The notes under the pieces are model-generated. The model did not search any database. It saw nothing but the letters and a program-made list of their open reading frames with translations, and was not told the origin of the DNA. Below, in pieces: positions 49,784 through 60,238 of a DNA stretch of 64,000 bases. Numbering within the stretch: position 1 is the stretch's first letter; the number at the start of each line of letters is the position of its first letter. A program made the translations under genes and the position numbers. This DNA is from Pyropia yezoensis (lineage: Eukaryota; Rhodophyta; Bangiophyceae; Bangiales; Bangiaceae), in NCBI GenBank assembly GCA_009829735.1, contig CM020619.1, positions 26,376,063 through 26,440,062 of the forward strand, written 5' to 3'.

Positions 49784-51121
49784 GCCGGCGGCGGTGGCGG
49801 CGGCGGCAGCGGGGTGGTGGTGGTGGCGGTGGTGGTGGTGGTGGCCGTGGTGAAAGCCAGAGAAGGGAGAGGGGGACGCAATGGGGGGAGGAACACACCA
49901 CCCGCCGGCCGTTGCTGGCGCACGGGTATTGACCCACCCACGCGCGCGGCAGTGCCGTGGGCGCGCCAGCGCCGACGGTCGCGGCCCCGCCCCTGTGTTC
50001 GGCGGTGGCCGCCGATCCAGAATGAGCGAGGGAAACGGGTCGCCGATGCAGGCACACCCGTCAGAGGTCAACTGGGTGGCGGATGGGGAGAGCGGAGAGG
50101 GCGCCACTGAAGGGGACTTGGGAGGCGACGACACTGCGGGCGGGCGAGTGTGGGGTGGTCCAACTGTCCACCCCCCTCCCTCCCCCATTTTGGCAGCGCT
50201 CCTCCGCCCACATATGGACAGCGCGCGATTTCCCCCCCCCCCCCCCCCGCCCCCCCCCCGTCCACTCACGGACGGGCGGTGCTGCCCGATCTGGCGCGGA
50301 GGCGGCGTGGGGGGAGGCGGCAGCGCGGCCGCCGCCATAGAGCGAAGGCGGCACATGCGCATGGCCCCCCACGCGGATGACAGGGAAGGGGGAGGACGGC
50401 AGGCGGCCATCACGCGTGCCATGCCTGCGGCCGGGCAAGTGCCGTTGCCACGGGTCTCCATGGTGGGCCGGGCGACGCTCGCCAGCTGGGGGGGCGGCGC
50501 TCGTCAGCTGGTGGGGCCGCGCTCGCCAGCTGGGGGGGCGGCGCTTGCCAACGGGTGGGCGCACCACTGGGGCAGCAGCGTTGCCAGCTGGCGAGGCGGC
50601 CAGCCACGGCGGGGGCTGGCGGGGTGCGGCATGTCATGGAGAAATTCGAGCTCTCATGATTCTGTACGGGGGAAGAAGGGCGCTCACGCGCGGGGGCTGG
50701 GCGGCCAGCCGCCCTCCCCCCCCCCACCTTCCCACCTGCGCGGGGAGGGAAGGAGGGATCAGGGAGACAGCTGCACGGACCTACCTGCACTACGTACATA
50801 CGCGCGGCGGGAGGAGACGCGGGATCCGCTCCACATCGCGTGCGCCTCTCCTCATCAGGAACCCAGACGCCCGCGCCCCGCGGCGGGGCGCGTTTCCCAA
50901 GCGGGACACTCGTCGCGCGGCGGCGCGAGCGATTGCGTGGCCGCCAGCTGGCCAGCAGGGCGCCGGTGGGATAACAGGAATCAGAGGGAGGTGCGCAGGG
51001 CACACCGTTCGCTCGTGCCGCGCGCAGCGCGCCGGCTCCCCACTTCGCCGAGCGCCAGCTCCCCCCCCTCGCCGCGCGCCGGCTCCCCCCCTCGCCGTTT
51101 ACTGGGAGTGGGCGTGGCGGC

Positions 51122-51152
<31 letters not shown>

Positions 51153-51358
51153 TCGACGACAGCCACGTTCGGCGTCGAGGGGGGTATGGAGAGGGAAAAC
51201 AAAGTGTGTGGCTCTGGAAGGCTAACTGTTGTAGCCTCGTTTCTGACTGCCTGTAAAACGTGAGACCAGTCGGGGACGTCCCCAGGTTCCGAAACATCAG
51301 TCCCCATGATGGGGACTCAGCCCCCCTCCAGAACCCTGTCATTGGGGGGGTGCACCGC
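49784..51358. other. 1.6 kb without a supported gene
   Basis: Long frames exist (plus 49881-51263, minus 50410-51657) but are low-complexity and without a domain. The interval includes the tandem repeat at 50466-50640 and C/T-rich sequence near 51055-51100. Confidence 0.4.
50466..50640 (+). repeat. Tandem repeat of CGCCAGCTGG units
   Basis: CTCGCCAGCTGGGGGGGCGG and variants (GTCAGCTGG, TTGCCAACGG, TTGCCAGCTGG, GGCCAGCC) recur at roughly 30-33-base steps about six times. CAGCTG is an E-box palindrome. No coding role is seen. Confidence 0.6.
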
Positions 51359-51793
51359 TTACGACACAACCATTCCGTGTTCTCCATGCCACCACAGACC
51401 AGACCACGTGTTTGTCGCCAGACAGGCACCCCCGCGGAACCCCCCTCCCAATCCCACACGCGCCATGGCCGCTGCCAGGTCCAGCCCCCCCTCGCGGGAC
51501 GCCCGCACGACACCGCTAAGGGGCAACTCCTCGAGGGCGGGCACGCACACGAGGAGCAGGGGGCGGTCGTGCCCGTCTCGAGCGAACGCTTCGGGAGGGG
51601 GCGACCGGCATGCCACGCGCTGCGCCCACAAGAGGCGGGCGCGCCAGACCGCGCCAAGCCCCTCCCCCCCCCCCCCCCCCCCCCCCGTAAGACACAAACG
51701 CCCGCGCCGGCACAGCTTGGGTAGAGCGGCGGCCGACGTCCAGTCGGCAGCTGGCGAGCTCAGGTCAAACGCCAGAGGTGAGGAGGACCACCC
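51359..51793 (-). CDS. Exon-like open frame, function unknown
   Basis: The minus frame is open from after a TGA at 51796-51794 to a stop at 51359 (144 codons). Composition is convincingly protein-like: SPLAFDLSSPAADWTSAAAL, PKLCRRGRLCLTG, RARLLWAQRVACRSPPPEAF, RDGHDRPLLLVCVPALEELP, NTWSGLWWHGEHGMVV. It lacks an in-frame ATG near its start, so it is probably a terminal exon of a leftward gene. Upstream minus-strand pieces (GAARVVSFFVPAAAVNETVE; AFTYVVAAVRVVFCIIAWRW near 52140-52200) may be other exons, the second a membrane segment, but I could not join them. A C/G homopolymer at 51660-51690 may carry a length error. Confidence 0.35.
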   Translation of the reverse strand, partial: GWSSSPLAFDLSSPAADWTSAAALPKLCRRGRLCLTGGGGGGGEGLGAVWRARLLWAQRVACRSPPPEAFARDGHDRPLLLVCVPALEELPLSGVVRASREGGLDLAAAMARVGLGGGFRGGACLATNTWSGLWWHGEHGMVVS

Positions 51794-52288
51794 TCAACAG
51801 TCTCATTGACTGCGGCAGCGGGGACAAAAAAGGAGACGACCCGCGCCGCGCCATCGCCCAAGCGGCGATGGGGATGGTGCGACGCGGGACTGTCCCAGTG
51901 CGCGCCCTGGTCAGCCCAAGCAGTGCAGAGGGAGCGGCCAGGCGGACGCAAACGCCGGCAACGGCACTCCCCCCCCACGGCGAAGGAAACCACTTGTCAC
52001 AGAGGGGCGTCAACGAAGGAGCAAGAAAGAGCTGCCGTGCCGCTACTCAAAGGCGGCAGCCGCTGGCGACAAAGGCGGCCGCGCCAGGGAGGGCACCATG
52101 CAACACGAAAAACACTGGACACTGTACAGGAAGGGCGCCCACCGCCATGCGATGATGCAGAAGACCACGCGGACAGCGGCGACGACGTAGGTGAACGCGA
52201 GAATGGCTCAAAAATAGGCGGCAGCGACCACGGCAGCCGCCCGACGGCGCGGCTGTTGCCAGGGCAGCAACGACAGAGCCGGCGTGGA

Positions 52289-53596
52289 TCAAGTCCGGTA
52301 CGTGTGGTGCTCTGGCCCCCGCCACGTACCTCCCCCACCCCCACCTCCCTCCAAGCCCCGGCCACTCTCGTCAGGAGCTGATACGGGGCGAGACATAGAC
52401 GGGTCGTACTCATCCATGATACGATCGCCAATCATGTGAACGCGCTCAAGGTTCACGGGAAAAAGCTCGAACCACGCAATCAGCCTCCGCCCCGACGCGT
52501 CGCGGGACTTCCCGTCGGGCAGGGGAACCCGGCAAAACCCAGCCGACAGCTGAAACACGGCCGCCGCGATCTCCCGCTCGCAGTACTGCACGTGCATGTA
52601 CGTGCGGAGACTATCGTTGATAAAATTCCATGCTACCTGCGTGACCTTACTCTGCAGGTGCGGTGCGGGGATGAAGGTCTTGGTCATGGCCCATACATGT
52701 TTGTAGGCGTGATCGACCGTCAGGTCAAAATGCAGGACACGGAGCAGAACACGCTCCTTGATGAGAAGCTTCTCTTTCTCCGCAAAGTAATTTGGATGGG
52801 ACTCGCGAACGTCTTCACCGTCGGGGAAGTCCTGGGGGGGGGGGGTCAAGCGGACGAGGAGAGTACACAGAAAAACAGGGCAATGGAACAAGTGGACGGC
52901 ACCACCGTAGGGGCAAACAAAACATACAGCACATGCGACCGAGTCAAAAGAAAACAAAAGGGGCTGTGTGAGCAAGTGTCCAAATGTATCAGCCGACCCA
53001 TGGACCACTCGACCGGTGCGGTCCTGTCAGCTCCTCGTGACTAACACTGAGATAACGTCAGCACGGTGGTTCAGCAAGCCCACGGGAGACAATAGAAGGT
53101 GAAAAAAACATCGTACAGCGCTGCCCTTGGTCTTGACCTTGATAATGGCGTAAATCACCTCCCGCAAGCGCTTATGCGTCTCCTGCACCTTGCAGGCGAG
53201 GAAGAGACATGCGCCCGCCACATCATACGGGGCGTGCTTCTTGAGCGACTCGATCATGTAGAATCGCTGCCAGTACTTGATTGCCACCGCTGTGGTCAGC
53301 ATGGGTAGGCGTAGCAGCCGGGAAGCTTCGCGGAGAATGTCGGCAATGCGCGCGATGGTGCGGGCCTCGGAGATGGCCTCGACGCCGTCGGCGCGGGAGG
53401 GAGAATTGGCAATCTCCTCGGCAGAGAAAAGCCAAGCAGAGTCGGACGTCATCGCAAACGTGTCAGCGGCCGTGGGCGCGGGCGCCGCGGCCGTCACGGG
53501 CGGTGGCGCTCCCGCCGAGGCAGCCGACAAGGGAGGAGGGACATGGTGGTGGCCACTACCACTGCGGTTGTACGAGGGAGGGCTCACTAGTTGCAT
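52289..53596 (-). CDS. Cyclin of the transcriptional K/L/T type, two exons
   Basis: Exon 1 from ATG 53596 to 53138 (ATCAAG|GTCAAG) and exon 2 from 52831 (CCCCCAG|GACTTC) to the stop at 52289. Both borders are phase 0, the intron is 306 bases and the protein 333 residues. A second in-phase donor (GCT|GTACGA) 18 bases further is possible. An in-frame ATG at 53749 could lengthen the N-terminus, but a TATTTAAT element at 53789-53782 favours the shorter start. The first cyclin fold contains LLRLPMLTTAVAIKYWQRFY and VAGACLFLACKVQETHKRLR. The second contains KERVLLRVLHFDLTVDHAYK and VAWNFINDSLRTYMHVQY, as in cyclins K, L and T. Such cyclins activate CDK9/12/11-type kinases that phosphorylate RNA polymerase II or splicing factors in the nucleus. 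Which subtype cannot be settled here. Confidence 0.85.
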
Positions 53597-53781
53597 GGCG
53601 AGGGGAAGCGCAGTCCCACGGCAGGAAAGGTACGGCACCCGACGTTCAGCGGCAGAGCACGATGGAGGCGCGCGAAGTTGCACGCCGTGCCTGACGTGGG
53701 CATATTCAAGTCTCCGAGGTCCCACAACCATGTGACTGTCGTGCTGCATGCAATCTTGTGAAGTTACGACTGAAATACGAA

Positions 53782-53789
53782 TTAAATAA
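53782..53789 (-). promoter_or_regulatory. TATA-like element upstream of the cyclin gene
   Basis: TATTTAAT on the minus strand lies in an AT-rich patch about 185 bases before ATG 53596. Placement fits a core promoter for a transcript with a short leader. Confidence 0.35.
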
Positions 53790-54273
53790 TCCTACTTGGC
53801 ATGTATTGGAAATACACACGTACTGGGACATGACCAACGAATCGTGGCATCACACTCGTTGACGCGGTCGCGCAATGGGCCGAAGCACACGCAAGGCCTC
53901 GTGCACGCCCCCCTTGGCTGGGAGCTCTCGGGGTCTATCTTTTTACAGCTGGCGCTGTGTGGTCACTGGGAGTGCGTGTGCAACAGATCGCGCCATGCGC
54001 CTGGCTGGGCTGTCCGGGGGGTCTGTGCAGCAGTGCTGCCCCTTCCTTCGTTGACATGGGCAGGCATGACTTCGATCTCTCTGGTGCCGCAGCCAGTCAG
54101 GTCACCGTCGCAGCAGCCGAGACCCCTCGACACGGAGCAGGTGACTTGACCCAGCACGTGTCCCCCTGGCTGTGTCATTGACGACGACGGTCCCCTTGGC
54201 GACGACGGCGGTAGCAGCGCCCTTCGACAGCGGCCTCCACCTCCGCGGGGTTTCTGACAGCAGCGTGGGCGTC

Positions 54274-56070
54274 ATGGTTTCATCGATTGCCTTTGTTGGC
54301 AGTGTCGCTGGAAGCGCGGCAACCCACCTGGCCTCGTCCGCCTCTTCTTGGACCAGCTCGGATGTAGCCGTGGCGGCAGCCCGCCCCGCGGCGGCGGCCG
54401 CTGCATCCAACCGCCGCCGTGCGTGCCCGGTCATGGTGGCGATGCAGCCAAAGGAGGCCGGCGAAATTCCCTCTGGCCTCAAGTACCTGCCAGAGGATGC
54501 ACAGGAGCGCGCCCTCAAGGCATCGGGCAAGTTTGAGAAGCTCAAGATTGAGAAGGACGGCTCTGCCATGTGGACTGAGATCCATGAGCTCGCCGCCCTC
54601 CTCAAGGCCGGAGAGACCAAGTGGGAAGACCTTGACGTGGATGACATGGATATGCGGCTGAAGTGGGCGGGCCTCTTCCACCGTCGTAAGCGTACGCCAG
54701 GGCGCTTCATGATGCGTCTGAAGGTGCCCAATGGCATCCTGAACTCTTCGCAGCTGCGCTTCCTCGCCGACTGCATTTCGCCGTACGGGGCGGACGGGTG
54801 TGCGGACATCACGACCCGGATGAATATCCAGCTGCGGGGCATTGTCACGGAGGACGCGGCGGCCATCTGCGATGGCCTCTACGACATTGGTCTGACCAGC
54901 TTTCAGGCCGGCATGGACAGTGTGCGGAATATGGTGGGGTCGCCCATTGCTGGCATTGACCCGCACGAGATGGTGGACACCCGCGCGCTGTGCACAGAGC
55001 TGAACGACATGATTACGAACTTCCGCAAGGGCAACCCGGAGCTGACCAACCTGCCACGCAAGTTTAACATTTGCGTGTCTGGCTCTCGCGACGACTTCGC
55101 GCACACTCACATCAATGACATCGGGCTGGTGCCGATGGCGGCCGCAGACGGGGAGATTGGCTTCAATGTCGTCGTTGGTGGCATGTTTAGCATCAAGCGC
55201 AACGTCGAGGCGGTGCCGATGGACGCGTGGCTTACGCAGGCGCAGGTGACGCCCTTTTGCAAAGCATTGCTCGAAGTGTTCCGCGACCAGGGCGACCGCA
55301 AGGTGCGCCAAAAGACCCGCCTGATGTACATGATTGACCAGTGGGGGGCGGACGGCCTTCGCGATCGTGTCGCGAAGCAGATGGGCGGGGTGAAGCTGGC
55401 ACCAGCGGTTGTCCCGGGGCCCGAGTACGACACCCCGTGGCCGCGGCGGGACATCCAGGGCGTGCACGCACAGAAGCAGGAGGGGCTCTCATGGGTGGGC
55501 CTCAATGTGCCCGCGGGGCGGCTTACCGCCGACGACTTCTCGACAATGGCCGATGTGGCCGACCGTTACTCGGGCGGTGAGATGCGGGTGACGGTGGAGC
55601 AGAATGTGATATTCCCCAACGTGGCCAACGACCAGGTCGCTGCTCTCTTGGCCGAGCCGCTTGTTGCGAAGTACCCAGCAACCCCCGGCCCGCTGGCCGC
55701 GGGCCTCGTGTCGTGCACGGGCGCCCAATTTTGCGGCATTGCTCTCATCGAGACAAAGAACCGGGCGATGGAGCTGGTCAAGGTTCTCGAGTCGCAGCTG
55801 GAGATTCCCCTAATGGTCCGCATGCACTGGACGGGGTGCCCGAATAGCTGTGCACAGGTGCAGGTGGCAGACATTGGCCTGATGGGTTGCCCGGCGAAGA
55901 AGGACGGAAAGGCGGTAGAGGGCGTCAAGATCTTTCTGGGCGGCTCCATTGGTGAGGGCGCTGAGCTTGGCGAAGAGGTGGCGAAGGGCATTCCCGCCGA
56001 CTTCGAGGACCTCGTGCCAGCCATGACCAAGATCCTTGTCGAGCGGTTTGGCGCGACGGTGCGAGCATGA
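54274..56070 (+). CDS. NIR: Ferredoxin-nitrite reductase, plastid
   Basis: ATG 54274 to stop 56070, 598 residues, single exon. It catalyses six-electron reduction of nitrite to ammonium with reduced ferredoxin in the plastid stroma. The first ~65 residues are Ala/Ser-rich with Arg (SNRRRAC) and few acids, a transit-peptide composition. Landmarks of the family follow: FMMRLKVPNGILNSSQLRFL, DITTRMNIQLRGI, GMDSVRNMVGSPIAGIDPHE, RKFNICVSGSRDD, and the repeat-half FNVVVGGMFS. Cluster ligands Cys481, Cys487 (C-x5-C) and Cys522, Cys526 (C-x3-C, in GCPNSCAQ) for the 4Fe-4S/siroheme centre are all present. SVRNMVGSPIAGIDPHE distinguishes nitrite from sulfite reductase. No nitrate reductase or transporter lies in the window. 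The frame is open upstream of the ATG through a GTG, which I reject as start. Confidence 0.95.
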   Translation: MVSSIAFVGSVAGSAATHLASSASSWTSSDVAVAAARPAAAAAASNRRRACPVMVAMQPKEAGEIPSGLKYLPEDAQERALKASGKFEKLKIEKDGSAMWTEIHELAALLKAGETKWEDLDVDDMDMRLKWAGLFHRRKRTPGRFMMRLKVPNGILNSSQLRFLADCISPYGADGCADITTRMNIQLRGIVTEDAAAICDGLYDIGLTSFQAGMDSVRNMVGSPIAGIDPHEMVDTRALCTELNDMITNFRKGNPELTNLPRKFNICVSGSRDDFAHTHINDIGLVPMAAADGEIGFNVVVGGMFSIKRNVEAVPMDAWLTQAQVTPFCKALLEVFRDQGDRKVRQKTRLMYMIDQWGADGLRDRVAKQMGGVKLAPAVVPGPEYDTPWPRRDIQGVHAQKQEGLSWVGLNVPAGRLTADDFSTMADVADRYSGGEMRVTVEQNVIFPNVANDQVAALLAEPLVAKYPATPGPLAAGLVSCTGAQFCGIALIETKNRAMELVKVLESQLEIPLMVRMHWTGCPNSCAQVQVADIGLMGCPAKKDGKAVEGVKIFLGGSIGEGAELGEEVAKGIPADFEDLVPAMTKILVERFGATVRA

Positions 56071-56905
56071 GGGGGGGCTGGCGAGGAGGAATATCGATTC
56101 CCCGCCCCCCTCCGTTTGGACCTGCATGTGCTTTTCCCCACTGCCCCCCATCGAAGGGTCGCCGTGCATCATCCATTCACGGTCCTACCCGTGCGGGTTG
56201 GCGGTGTGTTCTGTTGGAGCATGTACTAATGCGTAGGTGAGTGCAAGAGGATAGCGACCCATGGTGACGACCACTCACCCATTGATCAAAAGCACTGTCC
56301 CTTGCGACGCTGTTGTCGGCCATGACGTCGGTGACCGTGCTGTTGAGGGTGGGATAGGCTCCGCCATTGAAAAGGTGAGGTGCTCGTGGCGCTCGCAAAC
56401 CAGCACAATTTGGGCGTTGGGCAGATGTACAGACGGGCTATATGGTGCGCGTTGCACAAAAAAGATACACGGAGGTTCTTCTCGGCTCGGGCCCGGGCAG
56501 GAGACCCGGCCATGACGGGGTCCGCGGCCGCCATGCTGACAGAAGGATCACAGAGCCTGACGAGAACTCATGAGGTCCGTGTGTCTCCCGGCTGGTGTAC
56601 AGTCATTATTCGACCATCTGGTAGGGGTGCGTCGTGAAGTAGCCCCTTACTCGGGGAGAGCCTGTGCTTCTCCGCGACCCTAAAACCACTCACAATCGGC
56701 GTGCGATCGTCGATCATTGCGACAAGTGGCACAATGTATGGCGATCGACGAGACTCGTGGCACAGTCGATCGTCGATGATTGATCTCACGACCTCTGCGT
56801 CTGCCACGCTGCCTCCAAGACAACCCAGCACTGCGCCGAGCACTTGGCCACTTTTCTGTCAGGGTGCGTGTGAGCATCTTGTGTCCTTCAAAGTATTCCG
56901 TTTCT
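56071..56905. other. Intergenic stretch without a supported gene
   Basis: Less GC-rich than the left half of the window. It contains a two-copy 60-base motif near 56705-56790 (GATCGTCGATCATTG and GATCGTCGATGATTG, each with GTGGCACA nearby) with palindromic CGATCG. No ORF of natural composition was found. Confidence 0.5.
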
Positions 56906-57466
56906 CTATGGTTGCTCTTCTCCACTACCCGCCCCTCTACACTCCTCGTCCACAGTGTCCTCTATTGCATGAGGATCGTCCTCCAAATCCAACCAGCCTG
57001 CAACGGCCAGCTCTTGCTGAGAACGGTCGCCGTCACCAAAGCAGCTCTGTGCCACGGCACAAGTTCCCATCAGGTCGAGAACCTCCCTCACGTCATCCGT
57101 GATAGCTCGGTCGGACGCGCGGTAGTCGCCGTGGTCAGCCACAACGCGTGCTTCCATTTCCAGTGGCAGGATGCAGGCCTTTGCCCAGCAATGGGCAATC
57201 GCGGCCGGTGGAACGGCAGCCCACTCTTCTAAAATGATCTCTGCCACGTCCTGGAGGTTGGCCGGGGCCCCGTCTCGGACTCCCTTGATGGGCCGTGGGG
57301 TTTGCGCACGTGACGCCCTCCGTCGTCCTTGTACAGCAGGGGTGATGGGGGTAGGGTGTTCCCACACGTTGGGTCTCGAACGCAAGGCGACGTCGGCAGG
57401 AGTTGGCCCCGGCAAGCCCGTGATGTAATGGGGAGTGTACGAAAATGTCTCGACCGACCAGGGCGG
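56906..57466 (-). pseudogene. Truncated leftward ORF, weakly like a DDE-transposase C-terminus, cut by the LTR
   Basis: The minus frame is open from the LTR boundary at 57466 to a stop at 56906 (187 codons including the stop), without an ATG near the boundary. It reads SVETFSYTPHYITGLPGPTP, then RPIKGVRDGAPANLQDVAEI and EEWAAVPPAAIAHCWAKACI. In DDE_1 (pogo/Tigger/CENP-B-like) transposases the C-terminus has a similar pattern of W-x-x-V-x-x-x-x-I-x-x-C-W/F-x-K-A. The acidic tail (DLEDDPHAIEDTVDEEC) also fits. The upstream half would lie to the right of the retrotransposon, outside the window. It could be a host gene instead. Confidence 0.4.
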
Positions 57467-57829
57467 TGTAGCAATATGGTTGTCCGTATTGTGACCCTAA
57501 TATTAGGGGGGCTACTTCTAATCCTTGGCTTTCAATTTGAGAGTCCGTACTGGTCACGGTATCTATAAGTTACGTATGACCAGAGGGACTTGCATCTTGG
57601 GGTGGAGGGTAGTTAGTAGTGTCTCCGAGGGTTTATAACGAGGGGGCCGGCGGCGAATCCACCGCCGGCCAAGGTAGAACAACAAACCCCTCCCATTTGG
57701 GCTCCCATCTTGGTCCCGTGGCTTGCGCTCCAAGGACAGCAACCTTGGCCTCCCGGTGACGTTGGTGCCGATCCCCCTTGGTGAGTGTTCCCTGAGAGTG
57801 GACGTGCGACGGATCCCTATTGTGCTACA
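57467..57829 (+). repeat. 5' long terminal repeat of a Ty3/gypsy element
   Basis: 363 bases bounded by the 7-base terminal inverted repeat TGTAGCA...TGCTACA, the usual TG...CA form. It contains TATA-like TTTATAA at 57632-57638 and TATAAG near 57564. The 3' boundary is followed one base later by a TGG primer-binding site. The matching 3' LTR and the target duplication (expected to be GGCGG if 5 bases) lie beyond the window. Confidence 0.8.
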
Positions 57830-57830
57830 T

Positions 57831-57848
57831 TGGTGGAGCAGCAGGGGA
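57831..57848 (+). other. Putative tRNA primer-binding site
   Basis: TGGTGGAGCAGCAGGGGA begins one base after the LTR, the usual position. TGG pairs with the tRNA 3' CCA. The priming tRNA is not identified; only about the first 12 bases need match an acceptor stem. Confidence 0.6.
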
Positions 57849-58054
57849 CGGGTTTCCGTCACCCTTGTGGTGACGCCGTCTTCGGCCCTGGCACACGGAT
57901 AGGGATCCGGTCCTTTTCTTGTACTCGTGGTGTTGCTACCTGATCGATTGTGTTGAGTTTTTACCTGTGACGGTGATCTACTGTTACTCTCCCCAATCTA
58001 CCCCCTCGCTCTCTTATTCGTGGTGATTGTTACGTCGGTCGACTGACTGTGACG

Positions 58055-60238
58055 ATGTCTACCCAAGAGACGGGGAACGTTCAAGATGACGGATCGGCGT
58101 CGACGCCGACCCCGGAGGTGACTACGGGAACTGGGATCGGGAACCCGATCGACAACATTGAGACGCCAATGCTTTCCGGTGCCGGATCGACGTTTGGCAC
58201 GGCTCGAACGGCAGGAGGCGAAGGCCCGCCTCAACTGTCGTCGACCGACCTCACTCCGCCGCCTCCTTCACCAGGGGATTCCCTGATGGCATCATTGGCC
58301 CGCATCGAGGCCCGGTTTTCCGGACTCGACGCTCGCCAGGAGCGGACGGAGGACGCGATGGCAGTGTTGATGTCAACACGCCACACGACGGGACCCCGTC
58401 GTGTTCCTCCCACACCAGTACGGTTCGAACCGGCCGGACTACTTTCGGAGTCCACCAGGGTCAACCCCGGTGTTGCTACTCCTGGACAACCCCCGGACAC
58501 AATGGGGTATGGATCCGACTCGTCGGCAGAGTTGGAACGGAGCCACACGGAGCGATACGCTCGGAGCACCCGAAGCGGACTCCGCGGACACGACCCGGCG
58601 GATACTTACGCCGGTGGAGAGTCGGTTATTGGCGGAGGGGGTACCCTCTCACAGTACCCCCACGACGAAGGAGGCCAGGCAACTCGGGTTCCCGAGGTGC
58701 CGACGCCTGAAGTACCATCTTCAGTGGTGGAAGCTATGACCGCGCAGGTAACTGCGAGCCTACTGAAGCGGATGGAGTCCGATGAGTTTGCTCATCAACT
58801 GGCTAAGCGACTGGATATCCAGGACGCCGACACGGAGATCGTCAACGAGGTCTTCCGGTCGGTACTGACTCCCGAACGTTATCGTTTGGAGGACCGCTCT
58901 ACCACCGTATCGGAATCGATGCGTAATACGTCGCATCGGGCGATCCGCTCTATGCAGACCCTTATGAAGGGAGTCCCTATGTTCGAGGGGCCGAACGGAC
59001 GCCCGTTGGCAGTCATCGGCTTCTTGACTAGCTTCAAGGCAGCCGCAGACAAGGCGCTCGTCAACGAGGGGCTGGCCCTGGAGATCCTCCCGTTCTTTGT
59101 TGATGAACGGGTGCGAGGCATTCTTCGCCAGGCATCCCCGATGCCGGGAATGAGGGTCGCGGCCACCCCCATGGATTACCGTGGGATCCTCAAGGAGCTG
59201 CTGAGCAGTTACCTCAGTGAGGACAAGTGCGAGGACCACTACCGGGCCCTGCGCACTGCCACCGCCCAGAGCTGGGAGGATGAGGAGATGTTTGGACGCC
59301 GGATCCAAGAGCTCGACTACGAGCTGGGGAAGCTCCTCGGAGAAGGGGAGCTACGGGCCATCCTGTTCGCAGGAGTACCCAACTACGTGCGGATATCCGC
59401 TCGGGGAGCCAATACGGCCCGGACGAACTTCAGTCGACTGATGCATATGTGCAAGTCCCTAGGGGACGCCTACCGGGTTCTACACCCGGAGTGTGCCTTG
59501 GCCCCGAAGCCCAAGGGTGAGGGAGGCAAGCCCAGTCTTACCCCGGTACCGAGGCAAGAGAAGGTGGAACGTAAGGCCGCACCAGTACTGGTGGCGACCG
59601 AACATACCCCTACGGGCGAGGATGAACCTCTAGTTGACCAACAGGGCCACCTGTTGCTACCGGCGACGCCGGTGATTGATGGGCACGGTACGGTAGCGGA
59701 CATCGCCCCGGCTGGGACCCAGTTCCAGGTCAACGAGGGAGCGGGACGGCGCGTCCCGTATGTGCGGACGACGGGGTATGCCCCGGTTACGGGTAACCCC
59801 CACCAGCCCCTGCCTACATGGGCAGTACGTACGGAGGCACCTCCGCAGATTGCGGGCCGACCCAACCGGTTGGGGGAGTCCATGTTCCGGTTGACCCAAG
59901 GACCCAAGGCCTACCAGGGAGCAGGCACTCGGGCGCCCGAGGGAGGCAACCGTAGCTACGGGGCTACCCCGATGCGAACTCAAGGAGGGACCGGCACGTC
60001 CGGATGTATGTTGTGTGGGGATCCCCAGCACTGGGTGTCTTCCTGCCCACTCATCCCCGAGGAGTCTCGGCGGGCAGCGGCGCAACGCAAGGCATCCACC
60101 GGGGGGTATCCCGCCAGAGCACCCGGACCCGCACCGGGTAGGCAGCCAGCTCCAGGTGGAGTACTGGCCGTCGAGGAGGCACCTCCTCAGCCGGATGTCC
60201 CGGCGGACAGCACCCTACCAAGGGCGGGAAACGAGTGA
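58055..60238 (+). CDS. gag: Retrotransposon Gag
   Basis: ATG 58055 to stop 60238, 727 residues. The N-terminal 200 residues are disordered. Residues ~225-480 are helical and capsid-like (SVVEAMTAQVTASLLKRMES, RSMQTLMKGVPMFEGPNGRP, HYRALRTATAQSWEDEEMFG). A CCHC zinc knuckle lies at Cys651, Cys654, His659 and Cys664 (C-x2-C-x4-H-x4-C, CMLCGDPQHWVSSC), the RNA-packaging nucleocapsid motif. The reading frame overlaps pol by about 97 bases in the -1 frame. The stop TGA follows three bases after a slippery heptamer. Confidence 0.9.
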   Translation: MSTQETGNVQDDGSASTPTPEVTTGTGIGNPIDNIETPMLSGAGSTFGTARTAGGEGPPQLSSTDLTPPPPSPGDSLMASLARIEARFSGLDARQERTEDAMAVLMSTRHTTGPRRVPPTPVRFEPAGLLSESTRVNPGVATPGQPPDTMGYGSDSSAELERSHTERYARSTRSGLRGHDPADTYAGGESVIGGGGTLSQYPHDEGGQATRVPEVPTPEVPSSVVEAMTAQVTASLLKRMESDEFAHQLAKRLDIQDADTEIVNEVFRSVLTPERYRLEDRSTTVSESMRNTSHRAIRSMQTLMKGVPMFEGPNGRPLAVIGFLTSFKAAADKALVNEGLALEILPFFVDERVRGILRQASPMPGMRVAATPMDYRGILKELLSSYLSEDKCEDHYRALRTATAQSWEDEEMFGRRIQELDYELGKLLGEGELRAILFAGVPNYVRISARGANTARTNFSRLMHMCKSLGDAYRVLHPECALAPKPKGEGGKPSLTPVPRQEKVERKAAPVLVATEHTPTGEDEPLVDQQGHLLLPATPVIDGHGTVADIAPAGTQFQVNEGAGRRVPYVRTTGYAPVTGNPHQPLPTWAVRTEAPPQIAGRPNRLGESMFRLTQGPKAYQGAGTRAPEGGNRSYGATPMRTQGGTGTSGCMLCGDPQHWVSSCPLIPEESRRAAAQRKASTGGYPARAPGPAPGRQPAPGGVLAVEEAPPQPDVPADSTLPRAGNE

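Noticed and set aside
54172..54273. Upstream in-frame GTG extension of nitrite reductase
   Set aside because: Eukaryotic initiation at GTG is unlikely; ATG 54274 gives a suitable transit peptide.
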